Assembly (NCBI GenBank): GCA_013824245.1
Contig: PNNN01000065.1
Span: 1 to 64,000, forward strand
Direction: 5' to 3'
Length of the DNA: 64,000 nucleotides
Origin: Chlorobiaceae bacterium
GTDB taxonomy: Bacteria; Bacteroidota; Ignavibacteria; UBA10030; SZUA-254
Shown here piece by piece: positions 9,148 to 19,204 of the stretch. The notes under the pieces were generated by a model that was not told the origin of the DNA, did no database searches, and saw nothing but the letters and a program-made list of their open reading frames with translations. Position numbers and translations under genes: made by a program. Within the stretch, counting starts at the first letter, position 1; every line of letters begins with the position of its first letter.

Positions 9148-12100
9148 ATGAAAAATTTATTGATAACGCTGCTCATTCTTACTGTCTCGTTATTCACATC
9201 GGCACTGGGACAGGGAACCCTTCCACTAACGGAAAACTTTGAATATGCCACAGGTAATTTGATCGGAAATGGTTACTGGATAACCATTAGCGGTACTGCA
9301 AATCAAATTCAAGTTGTAGACGGAAATTTAAGTTATGCAGGATATATGGACCCGAGTGGAAGATCTATCTCACTACTAAGTTCAAACTCGGAAGATGTTG
9401 TCGATAGTTTGTCACTTATTAACGGTGGTAAAGTTTACGCATCATTTTTATTGAATGTAACAAATAGTACAGGATTAGGAACAGGAGGCGCTTACTTTGT
9501 TCATTTTTCTAGCGGTCGCACAATTTTCAATTCGAGAATCTGGATCAGGACTTCCGGTAGCGGATTTAATTTAGGAATATCAAAGACAAGTACCGGTACT
9601 ATAGTGTGGAGTTCCAACGTATACAATTATGGCACCACTTACCTTATGGCTATAAATTATGAATTCACTGACGGAGTTGATAATGATCCGGTCAAATTAT
9701 GGATTAATCCATTATTATCTGGAACTGAACCAGTAGCAGATGCTACTTTATCAATCGGTACTGATCTCACTCAAATAACCGGTTTTAATATTCGAGAAAC
9801 AACCGGCAGCCCGAATGCGATTGTTGATGGTATTAGGATCGGAACAAGTTGGGAATCAATACTACCAGCATCCGGAGTTAATCAACCACCGTCAATCTCA
9901 AGTGTGTCCAGAACTCCTTATGTACCTGCTACGGGGAATACTATAATTGTTCAAGCAAATATTTCAGACGATCATAATATTTCAAGCGCTAAACTTCATG
10001 TCAAAGTGAACGGAGGACTTTATGACTCATCTCTTACTATGTCGATCGTATCTGCTCCAACATATGAAGCAACAATACCGGCATCGAAACATATAGCAAA
10101 CGGCGATCTAGTGGAATATTTTATTTCAGCTATTGACGATTCGTCGGCTTATTCATCGACAGGTGTACAGGGATATTTCGTTGGTGATTCACCAATCAAT
10201 ACTATAAAATCTCGTGCCGTTACAAGTATTTCGGGGTATGCCGCACGTTTAAACGGTACAATGAATGTTGATGCTAACATATTTTCATCTGGTTCTGCTT
10301 ATATGCAAGATGCAACCGGTGGAATGAGAATCGCGGTGACCGGAATGCCCGGATCATTACAAGCAGGCAGGAATGTTAAGGTAGAAGGCACTGTTGCTGC
10401 GAGGTATAATTCTTATCAGTTAACAACTCCCAATTTTACATTTGTTGATACAGCACTTGGAACATCAACACTCACTCCTGTTACAATGACATTACCGACA
10501 GTTAAAGATTCTTCGTACATCAATGAAGGACGCTTGGTAAAAATTGTGAGCATGACAACTGATTCTGTAGGGACATTCGTAGCAGCAAGAGCATACAATT
10601 TTAAAGAAGCTGATAATGATACTATATCGCTTTACGTTGAGAGCAATGGAACTGCTAACACTATCGTCGGAAAAGCTATTCCTACAACGCCTAAAGATGT
10701 TATTGGAATTTTAGCTTATTATAACACATACATGGAAATCAAGCCCCGCAAAGCTGAAGACTTAGGTCTTTCCACAGGCGATGGCTCAGGTACTGCAACT
10801 ATAAAACCGACAACCAGACTTGTTTCTCTAACTGCAGTTGCAGAAACTCTCACAGTTACAGGCGATGGCATTAATACATTGGAAAGTGTCAGCATTCAGA
10901 TCCCTCTTACATGGACATGGACAAACACGACTTCATACGTATTAACCGGAGCGTTTGCAGGAAAAACTCCTGTCATTACTGGCGATGGATCGGCAACTCC
11001 GTATGTTATAACTATTTCCGGGTTGCTCTTAACAGATGTTAATCCCGGAACAATCGAAATTAAAAATTTAAACACACCTTCTTCAAGCGGCAACACAACA
11101 TTTACTGTGAAGACAGTTCTCACAAGCGGAATTCTTACACCTATCGCTTTTTCACCAACAGTTAATATTACAACTATGACATACGAAGCGATAATGACCG
11201 GTAATTGGAACAGTAGCGCAACATGGTCGGGTGGTATTGTCCCAACCGCGACCGATGATGTTACGATGACGACAGGGAATGTTGTTGTTACAATTACTGC
11301 CGATGCGCAATGTAATAAATTAACTATGGTTGGTGTGGATACAGTAGGCGGAATCGCAGGTCCCGTTTTACAATTTAATTCTTCAGGTGTGCTAACATTG
11401 ACCGTTAATGGTAAATTAGATTTATCCGGTACGCCGGGTCGACCAAAACTGACTTCTAACGGAAATACCGATGCAATATTGGTATTGAAAGCCGGAGCTT
11501 TTACAAATGTATCAAATTCAACAACCATTGGCAGCCCTGGATTGAACATGAACGAAGGGACTGTAAAGTTTCTTGGCTCAACAACCGATACATTAAAAAC
11601 AGATGCCGGTTTCCGTCTTGGTAATTTAATTGTAGGTGATGGCACCAATCCGAAAACATTGTATTGGAATCAAACAACCAGCGCAACTATGAACATCCGC
11701 AGCTTAACCGTAAAGGCACTTAGTTCATTCATAATCGGGATGGAGAGTGAAGCGAACATAAACGGCATTGGCAATTTCTCAACAGCAGGAGTACCGATGC
11801 TAACAGGCGGAATATCGATTGAAGCAAACGCCAGTATGCTTGTGAATAATACATCAGGTGCATCGTATTCAGCTTATATCAATCTAAAAGATGGAGGCAT
11901 TACTAACAATGGTACCCTCAATCTTAAATCACCCAATGGCTCGCGTAAATATTCATTGGCATTCGGTGAATTAACGGCAGATCCAACCGGCTCCAAACAA
12001 ACCATCGGTGGCAACAATGTAAGTACATACTCTTTTGTAAAAGTAGGTGCGATTGATACAGTGATCTTGAATAAATCGATGAACGTAGATACTATGCTCG

Positions 12101-13680
12101 TCAATGGTGAACTTGTTGAATCATCAGGCAAGACTGTTGTTGGAGTTGTTAGAACAAAACGTAAATTACTCCAGTCAGTTGCCAACACATGCGGTGGCAT
12201 TGGAGTTATTGTAAACGCTTCTGGTGCCTCACCTGATACTACTGTAATTTATCGTATCACAGGATCACCACAGAGCGGCGGCGGCAACCAATCAATTTTA
12301 CGCGCATTCTCTTTCAGTCCAACTGTAAATACCGGATTGAATGCAACATTATCGTTTTATTATGATGATGCCGAATTGAACGGTCAGAATGAAGCAACGT
12401 TAACATTCTGGAAATCAACAGATTACGGCGTATCGTGGTGGGCGCAGGCAGCAACTTTTGATGCCGGCTTAAATAAGATAGAAGCGTCGGGATTAAGTTC
12501 ACTCGATTTTTATACTGCGTCAGATGCAGCTCATTCAATAGGGGCGACAACCAAATCTCATTCGGTAACGGCTGGTTGGAATTTAATCTCCCTGCCGTAT
12601 TATGTTGCCGACGCAAGAAAGAGCGTTCTATATCCAACAGCACCGGGTAACGCATTTTATTATGAAGGAACATACAAAATTGAAGATACACTGAAAAAAG
12701 GTGTTGGCTATTGGTTGAAATTCCCCAAAGATACTACATTCAATATTTCAGGCGCTGATATAATCAACAATACAATTATTGTTGTCGATGGTTGGAACTT
12801 GATCGGTTCAATTGGTAAACAAGTTCTAACAACCAATATTCAACAAATTCCTGCCGGTATCGTTACATCAAGATATTTTGAATTTATTGATACATATCTG
12901 ATATCCGATACTATCAAACCGAGCAGAGGATATTGGATAAAAATAAACGGTGGCGGAGAACTTGTTCTGAACGCTGGAACATTAATTGGAGCGAAAAATT
13001 CTTCACAGTTAGAATCGCTTCCTGATTTGAACAGCATAACAATCACAGATAAAACTGGGAAGAAGCAAACACTTTATTTCGGAGGCGATATCGAAGATAA
13101 TCAGCTTCAATATCATGAGATGCCGCCGTTAGCACCTGAAGAAACTTTCGATATACGGTTCGCTTCGAATCGAAATTTAGAAGCTCTAAATCAAATCCAA
13201 AAGACATCAAAAGAATTTCCTATACTTCTTCAAGGCGTTCAATATCCAATCACAATTGGATGGGATATTAAGCGAGAGATCGGAAATTGCTATCTCAGAA
13301 TAGAAAATAAAAATCAATTATTAACCGGCAATAACAGCATCATAGTTGATGAGCCGGTAAGTTCATTAGTGCTGGGATACAATTCTGCAACAGAATTACC
13401 GAAGAATATTTTGCTTGGCGAATCGTATCCAAATCCATTTAATCCAACCACTAAATTCCGAGTTGAGATTCCTTATTCAACCTATCTAAACGTTACCGTT
13501 TACGATCTGTTAGGGAAAAAAATAAAAACACTTTACGCAGGTGAAAAAGAAGAAGGGATTTCTATTATGGAATGGAATGGATTAAACGATGATAATCGTG
13601 AAGTTCCGAGCGGTATTTATTTCATTAAAATGACTGCCGATAAATTTAATGGGATGAATAAAGTTGTTTTATTGAAGTAA
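9148..13680 (+). CDS. Large multidomain secreted T9SS cargo protein
   Basis: A 1510-residue exported protein. Domains in order are: signal peptide (KNLLITLLILTVSLFTSALGQ); a jelly-roll-like domain to about 245; an Ig-like domain (NQPPSISSVSRTPYVPAT) to about 345; an OB-fold-like domain of the type found in secreted nucleases (about 350-470); a Thr-rich beta region; a G8-like beta-helix region starting at GNWNSSATWSGG; a paired GWNLI...GYW module at about 1140-1280; and a T9SS sorting domain (SYPNPFNPTTKF to KVVLLK). The start is the ATG seven bases after GGAGGA, because the upstream in-frame TTG overlaps that site. No catalytic motif stands out, so adhesion or surface scaffolding is more likely than an enzyme. 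It follows the pair of propeller genes but has its own leader. Confidence 0.8.
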   Translation: MKNLLITLLILTVSLFTSALGQGTLPLTENFEYATGNLIGNGYWITISGTANQIQVVDGNLSYAGYMDPSGRSISLLSSNSEDVVDSLSLINGGKVYASFLLNVTNSTGLGTGGAYFVHFSSGRTIFNSRIWIRTSGSGFNLGISKTSTGTIVWSSNVYNYGTTYLMAINYEFTDGVDNDPVKLWINPLLSGTEPVADATLSIGTDLTQITGFNIRETTGSPNAIVDGIRIGTSWESILPASGVNQPPSISSVSRTPYVPATGNTIIVQANISDDHNISSAKLHVKVNGGLYDSSLTMSIVSAPTYEATIPASKHIANGDLVEYFISAIDDSSAYSSTGVQGYFVGDSPINTIKSRAVTSISGYAARLNGTMNVDANIFSSGSAYMQDATGGMRIAVTGMPGSLQAGRNVKVEGTVAARYNSYQLTTPNFTFVDTALGTSTLTPVTMTLPTVKDSSYINEGRLVKIVSMTTDSVGTFVAARAYNFKEADNDTISLYVESNGTANTIVGKAIPTTPKDVIGILAYYNTYMEIKPRKAEDLGLSTGDGSGTATIKPTTRLVSLTAVAETLTVTGDGINTLESVSIQIPLTWTWTNTTSYVLTGAFAGKTPVITGDGSATPYVITISGLLLTDVNPGTIEIKNLNTPSSSGNTTFTVKTVLTSGILTPIAFSPTVNITTMTYEAIMTGNWNSSATWSGGIVPTATDDVTMTTGNVVVTITADAQCNKLTMVGVDTVGGIAGPVLQFNSSGVLTLTVNGKLDLSGTPGRPKLTSNGNTDAILVLKAGAFTNVSNSTTIGSPGLNMNEGTVKFLGSTTDTLKTDAGFRLGNLIVGDGTNPKTLYWNQTTSATMNIRSLTVKALSSFIIGMESEANINGIGNFSTAGVPMLTGGISIEANASMLVNNTSGASYSAYINLKDGGITNNGTLNLKSPNGSRKYSLAFGELTADPTGSKQTIGGNNVSTYSFVKVGAIDTVILNKSMNVDTMLVNGELVESSGKTVVGVVRTKRKLLQSVANTCGGIGVIVNASGASPDTTVIYRITGSPQSGGGNQSILRAFSFSPTVNTGLNATLSFYYDDAELNGQNEATLTFWKSTDYGVSWWAQAATFDAGLNKIEASGLSSLDFYTASDAAHSIGATTKSHSVTAGWNLISLPYYVADARKSVLYPTAPGNAFYYEGTYKIEDTLKKGVGYWLKFPKDTTFNISGADIINNTIIVVDGWNLIGSIGKQVLTTNIQQIPAGIVTSRYFEFIDTYLISDTIKPSRGYWIKINGGGELVLNAGTLIGAKNSSQLESLPDLNSITITDKTGKKQTLYFGGDIEDNQLQYHEMPPLAPEETFDIRFASNRNLEALNQIQKTSKEFPILLQGVQYPITIGWDIKREIGNCYLRIENKNQLLTGNNSIIVDEPVSSLVLGYNSATELPKNILLGESYPNPFNPTTKFRVEIPYSTYLNVTVYDLLGKKIKTLYAGEKEEGISIMEWNGLNDDNREVPSGIYFIKMTADKFNGMNKVVLLK

Positions 13681-13694
13681 TAATGGTTTAAAAA

Positions 13695-13721
13695 GGGAGC
13701 TTACTGGCAAGGTAAGCTCCC
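13695..13721. terminator. Strong hairpin after 9148-13680 gene
   Basis: A perfect 10-bp stem (GGGAGCTTAC / GTAAGCTCCC) with a 7-base loop begins 15 bases after the stop codon. No T-tract follows, so it may protect the 3' end of the mRNA rather than terminate by itself. Confidence 0.6.
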
Positions 13722-13854
13722 CAATGCCATTAGGGGATAAAAATATTGTCAAAATAGACGGAATAGCAAGGTTATTAGATATTAGCGGAGAGAAACTGGT
13801 TTTTTTGAGGAAAAAAGAAAATCTCATATTTTCCCATTTTTTTTATATTAAGTA

Positions 13855-13883
13855 TTGACTGTAATTGTATATTTTAGTATACT
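13855..13883 (+). promoter_or_regulatory. Sigma-70-type promoter
   Basis: TTGACT at 13855-13860 and TATACT at 13878-13883 are separated by exactly 17 bases. Transcription would begin near 13890, giving a leader of about 360 bases before the gene at 14252. Confidence 0.75.
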
Positions 13884-13889
13884 TTGTAG

Positions 13890-14251
13890 AGTAATAACCA
13901 AGTAAAGCGCCACACCTCCGAGCTAATAAATAAGATTTTCAACAGATACCGGAATAAAAACCGTTCAGTTGTAGAAAAATAGCTCTGGGGCTTAATAAAA
14001 AGTACATTATTCCTGATTCACGCGATCCATAATTAAAGAAAATAATATTCGATCTAGCGATGGGTAAGAAGATAGTTGACTCACATAGATTAGATCTGTT
14101 AAAGAAATGTATCGGGATTGAATTCTATTAAGTATCGTTTCAACCCGGATATATTTTCGAAATAATGGTTTTGGTGTTTTATAAATGCGATAAATGTAAA
14201 GCAGTTAATGATAGATGTGGCAAAGATACACTCGAATTTTGTGAATATAGA
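13890..14251 (+). other. Long untranslated leader with a possible stem-loop
   Basis: The stretch between the promoter and the chosen start of the next gene has no convincing gene. A nested stem-loop can be drawn at 13920-13985: GAGCTA pairs with TAGCTC, then CAAC with GTTG, with a short CGG/CCG helix inside. An in-frame extension back to 14165 would add a Cys-rich 29-residue peptide before the signal sequence. I regard that as non-coding because it would bury the signal peptide. Confidence 0.45.
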
Positions 14252-16648
14252 ATGACCAAATTTGTAAGGATTATACTTCTAAATATTTTAGTTGGTCTGC
14301 TTTTTACGGGAACATCATTGGCAGACTGGCCCTGCCGGACCGATAGCAGCGCTCCAATCGTTACAGCTTCTGGAGGTCAATGGAATCTTCATGTCTCAAG
14401 CGACGCGAAGAATGGTGCATTTTATGTCTGGCAAGATCGTCGAACAGGCGGCGATAAATTATATATTCAGAGATCAACCCCTTCGGGTATTCCAGCATGG
14501 AGTACCGGTGGAATTCCCCTCACTTCAACTTATGGTTACCAGTATTATCCTCAAATTCTTTCGGACGGAAAAGGTGGCGCCTTTATCGTTTGGCAAGATA
14601 ACAGATCTGGTAGCGATTATGATATTTTTGTCCAAAAGATAGATGGCAACGGTGTTTCAAACTGGGCACCGAATGGTGTCTCTGTTTGCAATGCGATCGG
14701 TCATCAATATAATCCTCAACTCGCAACAGATGGTGCAGGTGGTATAATTATTACTTGGCAAGATAGACGCAAAGGGCAATTCGATATTTTCGCACAAAGA
14801 GTTGATTCACTGGGGCAGACCCGATGGACGGTAAATGGGCAACTGATTTGTAACGATACCACAAGTCAGATAAATCCTAAAATCACGAGTGACCACAGAG
14901 GAGGTGCATTTATAGCGTGGGAAGATTTCCGTCTGGGTAGCGGCTCATCCGATGTTTATTTACAAAGGATTTTTTCTACAGGTCAGAACGCCTGGGTTAC
15001 AAACGGATTACCACTTTGCACTGCACAAAATACACAATGGAATATCCAAATGATTCCTGATACTATCGGAGGTACCATTGTTGTTTGGCAGGATAGACGG
15101 AGTAACACCTATGATAATATTTATGCGCAGAGAATAGATCCATACGGGAATATAAAATGGCAAGATAATGGATTAGCGATTGCACCCGTTCAGGGAAATC
15201 AATATTATCCACAATTGGTCTCCGATTGGCTCGGCGGTGGAGTTGTTGTGTGGCAAGATAATCGATTAGGTATCGACTATGATGTCTACGCGCAACGGGT
15301 AACAAGAGAAGGATTAATCCAATGGGGTGCGGCTGGAATTCCAATCTGCAATGCAATCGGACATCAGTACAATCCTCAAATCATTTATCAAAATTCTTAT
15401 TTCATCACTGCATGGCAGGATAAACGCGGTGCCGATTTTGACATCTATGCACAAAGATTTAATCAGCAGGGTCAGATTCTTTGGGCAACAAACGGAAATC
15501 CGGTTGCTACATTGCCCATGGATCAATTCATTCCGCAATTAGCTATTGATAGCACTAATGGCGCAATCATTGGATGGGCAGATTATCATCTCAACAGCGG
15601 TTCAACAGATATATTTAGTCAGCGAATTGGTGCTAACGGATTACCTGCCGGTGGTTGTTACCGTACATTTATCCAAGATAGTTTAGGTGCAAAATCTAAA
15701 CGATATATTAATACTTGGTCTAAAAAAGTTTTATCGCTACCTAACGCCGGTAATATTCGCGACTCGGTATTCAAACGCGGAGTGTTTCCGTATGGACTTT
15801 ATGCCGGCATATCTCGGCTCGATAGCGCAAAAAAATATGGTTGGATAAGATATACGAAATCATATTTCTTAAAAAAAGCAATTCCCCAACAAAACACAGC
15901 GCGCCCATTTGATTGGATTGTGGATAAGTTATTTGTTGGCGAAAAAAGAAATTATAGTTCAATGCGGTATAATAATCGCGTTTCAGGTGAGTTAATTGCA
16001 CTGAAGCTTAATATCGGTGCAAGTGATGCAGGACTTATACAAGAAGGATTGGGCGACATCGTTTTTCAGGATACTGTTCAAACCAATCCTCTCAACAATC
16101 TTAAGCTAAGAAACATCGGATCGTTAGTAGATTCAATGTTAACTATGTGGCAATTTTATAAACAGGTCAATTATAATTTAGTTGCCACTTCACTTGCAAG
16201 AATTAACTGGGCGTTCCATGGTGAATTCGATACGGTTTCAGCATCTCCTTTACGAATGAAATCAGTAAAAGCGTTATTCTCTGTTCCATTCCTACGTCCA
16301 AGCGTTGAACCGCCACCTCCATTGCCGGCTTTCCAGGCTATAAGAGATGAAGGTGAAATACCCGAAAGTTTTAAATTACTTCAAAATTATCCCAATCCCT
16401 TCAACCCGTATACTACGATCGAGTTTTCTGTTCCCGAACAGTCGTTCGTATCTCTCACAATCTACAATATTCTTGGTCAGCAGGTTGCATCGCTTATGGA
16501 TCGCGCACTACTTGATGAAGAACAGTACAGTTTAGATTTCAATGCCACAAATCTTTCATCAGGCGTCTATTTTTACAGGTTAATAGCCGAGCCGCTTTCA
16601 GGTGCCGAGGTTCATCATCTGGTCAAGAAGATGGTAGTCCTCAAGTAA
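14252..16648 (+). CDS. Secreted WQD-repeat protein with unnamed domain and T9SS tail
   Basis: A secreted protein of about 798 residues. The signal peptide is TKFVRIILLNILVGLLFTGTSLA. It is followed by about eight repeats of roughly 50 residues with the pattern GG-x-x-V-x-WQD-x-R-x-x-x-x-D-I-x-AQR-x-x-x-x-G-x-x-x-W-x-x-NG, probably forming a beta-propeller. From about 15665 to 16310 it carries a domain also present in the next gene (FIQDSL, FVGEKR, GELIALKLNIGASDAG). The T9SS sorting domain is NYPNPFNPYTTI to KKMVVLK. I chose ATG 14252 because it places the signal sequence at the N-terminus. The next gene starts 27 bases on, so the two are probably one operon from the promoter at 13855. The function is unknown. 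Confidence 0.8.
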   Translation: MTKFVRIILLNILVGLLFTGTSLADWPCRTDSSAPIVTASGGQWNLHVSSDAKNGAFYVWQDRRTGGDKLYIQRSTPSGIPAWSTGGIPLTSTYGYQYYPQILSDGKGGAFIVWQDNRSGSDYDIFVQKIDGNGVSNWAPNGVSVCNAIGHQYNPQLATDGAGGIIITWQDRRKGQFDIFAQRVDSLGQTRWTVNGQLICNDTTSQINPKITSDHRGGAFIAWEDFRLGSGSSDVYLQRIFSTGQNAWVTNGLPLCTAQNTQWNIQMIPDTIGGTIVVWQDRRSNTYDNIYAQRIDPYGNIKWQDNGLAIAPVQGNQYYPQLVSDWLGGGVVVWQDNRLGIDYDVYAQRVTREGLIQWGAAGIPICNAIGHQYNPQIIYQNSYFITAWQDKRGADFDIYAQRFNQQGQILWATNGNPVATLPMDQFIPQLAIDSTNGAIIGWADYHLNSGSTDIFSQRIGANGLPAGGCYRTFIQDSLGAKSKRYINTWSKKVLSLPNAGNIRDSVFKRGVFPYGLYAGISRLDSAKKYGWIRYTKSYFLKKAIPQQNTARPFDWIVDKLFVGEKRNYSSMRYNNRVSGELIALKLNIGASDAGLIQEGLGDIVFQDTVQTNPLNNLKLRNIGSLVDSMLTMWQFYKQVNYNLVATSLARINWAFHGEFDTVSASPLRMKSVKALFSVPFLRPSVEPPPPLPAFQAIRDEGEIPESFKLLQNYPNPFNPYTTIEFSVPEQSFVSLTIYNILGQQVASLMDRALLDEEQYSLDFNATNLSSGVYFYRLIAEPLSGAEVHHLVKKMVVLK

Positions 16649-16675
16649 CATCTCAGAAAGGTGGTAAACACCCAT

Positions 16676-19000
16676 ATGAAACAGATAAAAGTTGAGCGAT
16701 ATCTCATCTTGTTGTTTCTATTTTCTGCACTTTCTTTCTCTCAAGATACCCGACAATGGGTTTCACATCTCACAGGTTCATTAAAAAATTCACATAGTAG
16801 CGGATCAGCACTCGTCGTTGATAAATCGGGGCAACTTATTGTAACCGGTTGGCTAACGAATAAAAGTACAGGTGTGGATATTGTTACTGTTAAATATTCA
16901 TCCGATGGCGAAGAACTAAAAAGAAATTCGTTCGCAAATGCAGGAATAGATAAACCCGTTGCGATCGCGGTCGACACAGGTAAAAATATTTATGTTGCCG
17001 GTTATACGACATCCGGCGGCGGTGGTTTTGATTTCGTTACAATCAAATATGACAGCAACCTTCAGCTAATTTGGAGTGCTTTGTATAACGGCAGTGATAA
17101 TAAAGATGATCAACCGACTGCAATTGCGGTTAACGATTCTCTAAACATATTTGTCAGCGGCTGGAGTAAAGGCACTGGATCAGGAGTAGATTATGTTACG
17201 ATTAAATACGATCAATCTGGTGTTGAAAAATGGGTGAGGCGGTATAATGGTCCTGCCAACAGCACAGATAGCGCGCTTGGTATGGTATTATATAGAAATA
17301 CCGATTTATACGTAACCGGAACAAGCGTTGATTCCGGATACGATTATTTTACCATAAAATATAATCCGGTAACGGGCGATTCCATTTGGTCGGCTCGATA
17401 CAATGGATATCTTCTCGGCAACGATATAGCTCGTGGAATTGTCAGGAACACGAATAACGAAGTATATATCACAGGATCAAGCCAAAATTCTTTAGGGAAT
17501 AATGACTATGTTACTATCGGGTATACATCGAGCGGCGCAGTAAAATGGGTCGGCAGGTACAACAGCCCGACGAATACTCATGATGAAGCGTACGCAATTG
17601 GTTTATATAGCACAAGTCGTATCTATGTAACCGGCAAGAGTATCCAGACCGGATCTTTTAACGACATTGTTACAGCTTGTTATGCGCAGTCAGATGGCGA
17701 TTCAAATTGGGTTCGATCTTATAACGGAACAGCAGGTGATGAAGATATTGGAACGGCAATGGTAGGTGGCACAAATCCTTACATCATCGGTACAAGCATG
17801 GGCACAGGCGTTGGTAAAGATTTTATTCTAATTCAGCTTAACGGAACAAATGGAGGGATAAATCTTACTGTCAGGTATAACGGATTCGCGAACAGCGACG
17901 ATACACCTGTTGCTCTTTTCTCATCATCGGGTTCTATTTACATCACAGGGCAATCAAAAAAAATAAAGGGATCAGAATTATTAACAATAAAATATGTTGA
18001 TAGCGAAGTAATAAAGTACCGGTCATTCATTCAGGAAAGTTTAGCCCTAAAAGCTATCAGTATCAAACTTACTCAAAAGCCGAATGAAGGAAATGTTTGT
18101 GAAGAAGCGATGAAATTAGCATATCCGAAGATTAAGAAAGGATATGTCGGTTATCCGGGTGGCATGTTAATTGGAAGCCAAAATCCGGATTCTGCATCTT
18201 CATACGGTTGGATGAGATTTGATAAAGGTAAAAGTGTCTCAGCATATTTGCCGGATACAGGGTCTGCAAAATGGTTCGATCTTTATGCAACCGCTCCATT
18301 CGTTGGCGAAAAGAAAAATCCTAAACGCGATAAACACAACAATCATCTTGCCGGAGAGTTAATAGCATTAAAAGTGAGCATCGCCGCGAGTGATGCCGGG
18401 GTAACGCCGCCGACATTCGGCGATATACGGTTTGATGATGGCAATTCTCTTAATCCTTATCGAAATAAAACATTACGACAAATAGCCGCGACAGCCGATA
18501 ATTACCTGACTTATGGAAAATATTATTCAACGGTCGATTGGAAACTACTCGATAGCATATTATCGTTGATTAACCATTCATTCATTGATACTCTTCAAAT
18601 TGTATGTCGTGATCCTTTGGTTGTTACCGGAGTGAATCCGATTGACAGTGTGTGGTTCTTAAAACCTGCTATTGCTCCATTACTTGAACCGTTAGCATTT
18701 GATAGAAATGCGATCGAGCTTACACCTGATAAATTTCAGCTTTATCAAAATTATCCAAATCCGTTTAATCCCAGCACCACAATATCATTTGATTTGCCGG
18801 AGCAAACATTGGTAACTCTGAAAGTGTATGATATGCTCGGTAAGGAAGTGGCAATTTTATTGGAGAATGAGGAATGCGATGAAGGTACAACCGAGGTCAT
18901 TTTCGATGCAAACTCATTGGCATCGGGCGTCTATTTTTATCGTTTAAGCACAACCGATTCTCAATATCATCAATTACAAAAGATGGTATTGCTGAAATAA
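16676..19000 (+). CDS. SBBP-type propeller protein with unnamed domain and T9SS tail
   Basis: A protein of about 774 residues. The signal peptide is KQIKVERYLILLFLFSALSFSQ. The N-terminal half consists of roughly 50-residue repeats (D-x-V-T-I-K-Y-x-x-x-G-x-x-x-W-x-x-x-Y-N-G...I-Y-V-T-G), the pattern of SBBP beta-propeller repeats. From about 18020 to 18690 it has the same domain as the preceding gene (FIQESL, YGWMRF, FVGEKK, GELIALKVSIAASDAG, NPYRNKTLRQIA). The T9SS sorting domain is NYPNPFNPSTTI to QKMVLLK. ATG 16676 is preferred over GTG 16661 because AAAGGTGG lies about 11 bases before it. A terminator follows at 19029. It is likely co-transcribed with the preceding gene. Confidence 0.85.
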   Translation: MKQIKVERYLILLFLFSALSFSQDTRQWVSHLTGSLKNSHSSGSALVVDKSGQLIVTGWLTNKSTGVDIVTVKYSSDGEELKRNSFANAGIDKPVAIAVDTGKNIYVAGYTTSGGGGFDFVTIKYDSNLQLIWSALYNGSDNKDDQPTAIAVNDSLNIFVSGWSKGTGSGVDYVTIKYDQSGVEKWVRRYNGPANSTDSALGMVLYRNTDLYVTGTSVDSGYDYFTIKYNPVTGDSIWSARYNGYLLGNDIARGIVRNTNNEVYITGSSQNSLGNNDYVTIGYTSSGAVKWVGRYNSPTNTHDEAYAIGLYSTSRIYVTGKSIQTGSFNDIVTACYAQSDGDSNWVRSYNGTAGDEDIGTAMVGGTNPYIIGTSMGTGVGKDFILIQLNGTNGGINLTVRYNGFANSDDTPVALFSSSGSIYITGQSKKIKGSELLTIKYVDSEVIKYRSFIQESLALKAISIKLTQKPNEGNVCEEAMKLAYPKIKKGYVGYPGGMLIGSQNPDSASSYGWMRFDKGKSVSAYLPDTGSAKWFDLYATAPFVGEKKNPKRDKHNNHLAGELIALKVSIAASDAGVTPPTFGDIRFDDGNSLNPYRNKTLRQIAATADNYLTYGKYYSTVDWKLLDSILSLINHSFIDTLQIVCRDPLVVTGVNPIDSVWFLKPAIAPLLEPLAFDRNAIELTPDKFQLYQNYPNPFNPSTTISFDLPEQTLVTLKVYDMLGKEVAILLENEECDEGTTEVIFDANSLASGVYFYRLSTTDSQYHQLQKMVLLK

Positions 19001-19028
19001 TTTTATAAGTGATGTAAAAGATTATTAG

Positions 19029-19057
19029 AAACCCACTTCTCATTGAGTGGGTTTTTT
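19029..19057 (+). terminator. Intrinsic terminator
   Basis: A 9-bp stem (AAACCCACT / AGTGGGTTT) with an 8-base loop merges into a T-tract, 28 bases after the stop of the SBBP-repeat gene. Confidence 0.9.
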
Positions 19058-19204
19058 AATTTAGATACTTGAACTATTCATCAATAAGAGCGGGATAGTA
19101 TCGGTAATAATCAGGACGCATTCACATTCTCAATAGATGATGGTTGTTTTTGTTTTTCAACTGTAATTTTCATAATTTCTCCATGAACAATATTGGTTTT
19201 TACT

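Noticed and set aside
10896-11648. Long minus-strand open frame (250 codons) opposite the 9148-13680 gene
   Set aside because: It mirrors the Thr/Val-rich repeats of the plus-strand protein, has no ribosome-binding site and resembles no family. It is an antisense shadow of a compositionally biased gene.
14165-14251. N-terminal extension of the WQD-repeat protein with four or more cysteines
   Set aside because: It would place 29 residues before a clear signal peptide, and the start has no ribosome-binding site.
19111-19173. Minus-strand 20-codon frame (MKITVEKQKQPSSIENVNAS) with GGAG upstream
   Set aside because: Despite a plausible ribosome-binding site it is very short and has no visible conservation or promoter. 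It may be a gene remnant, but I cannot support it.
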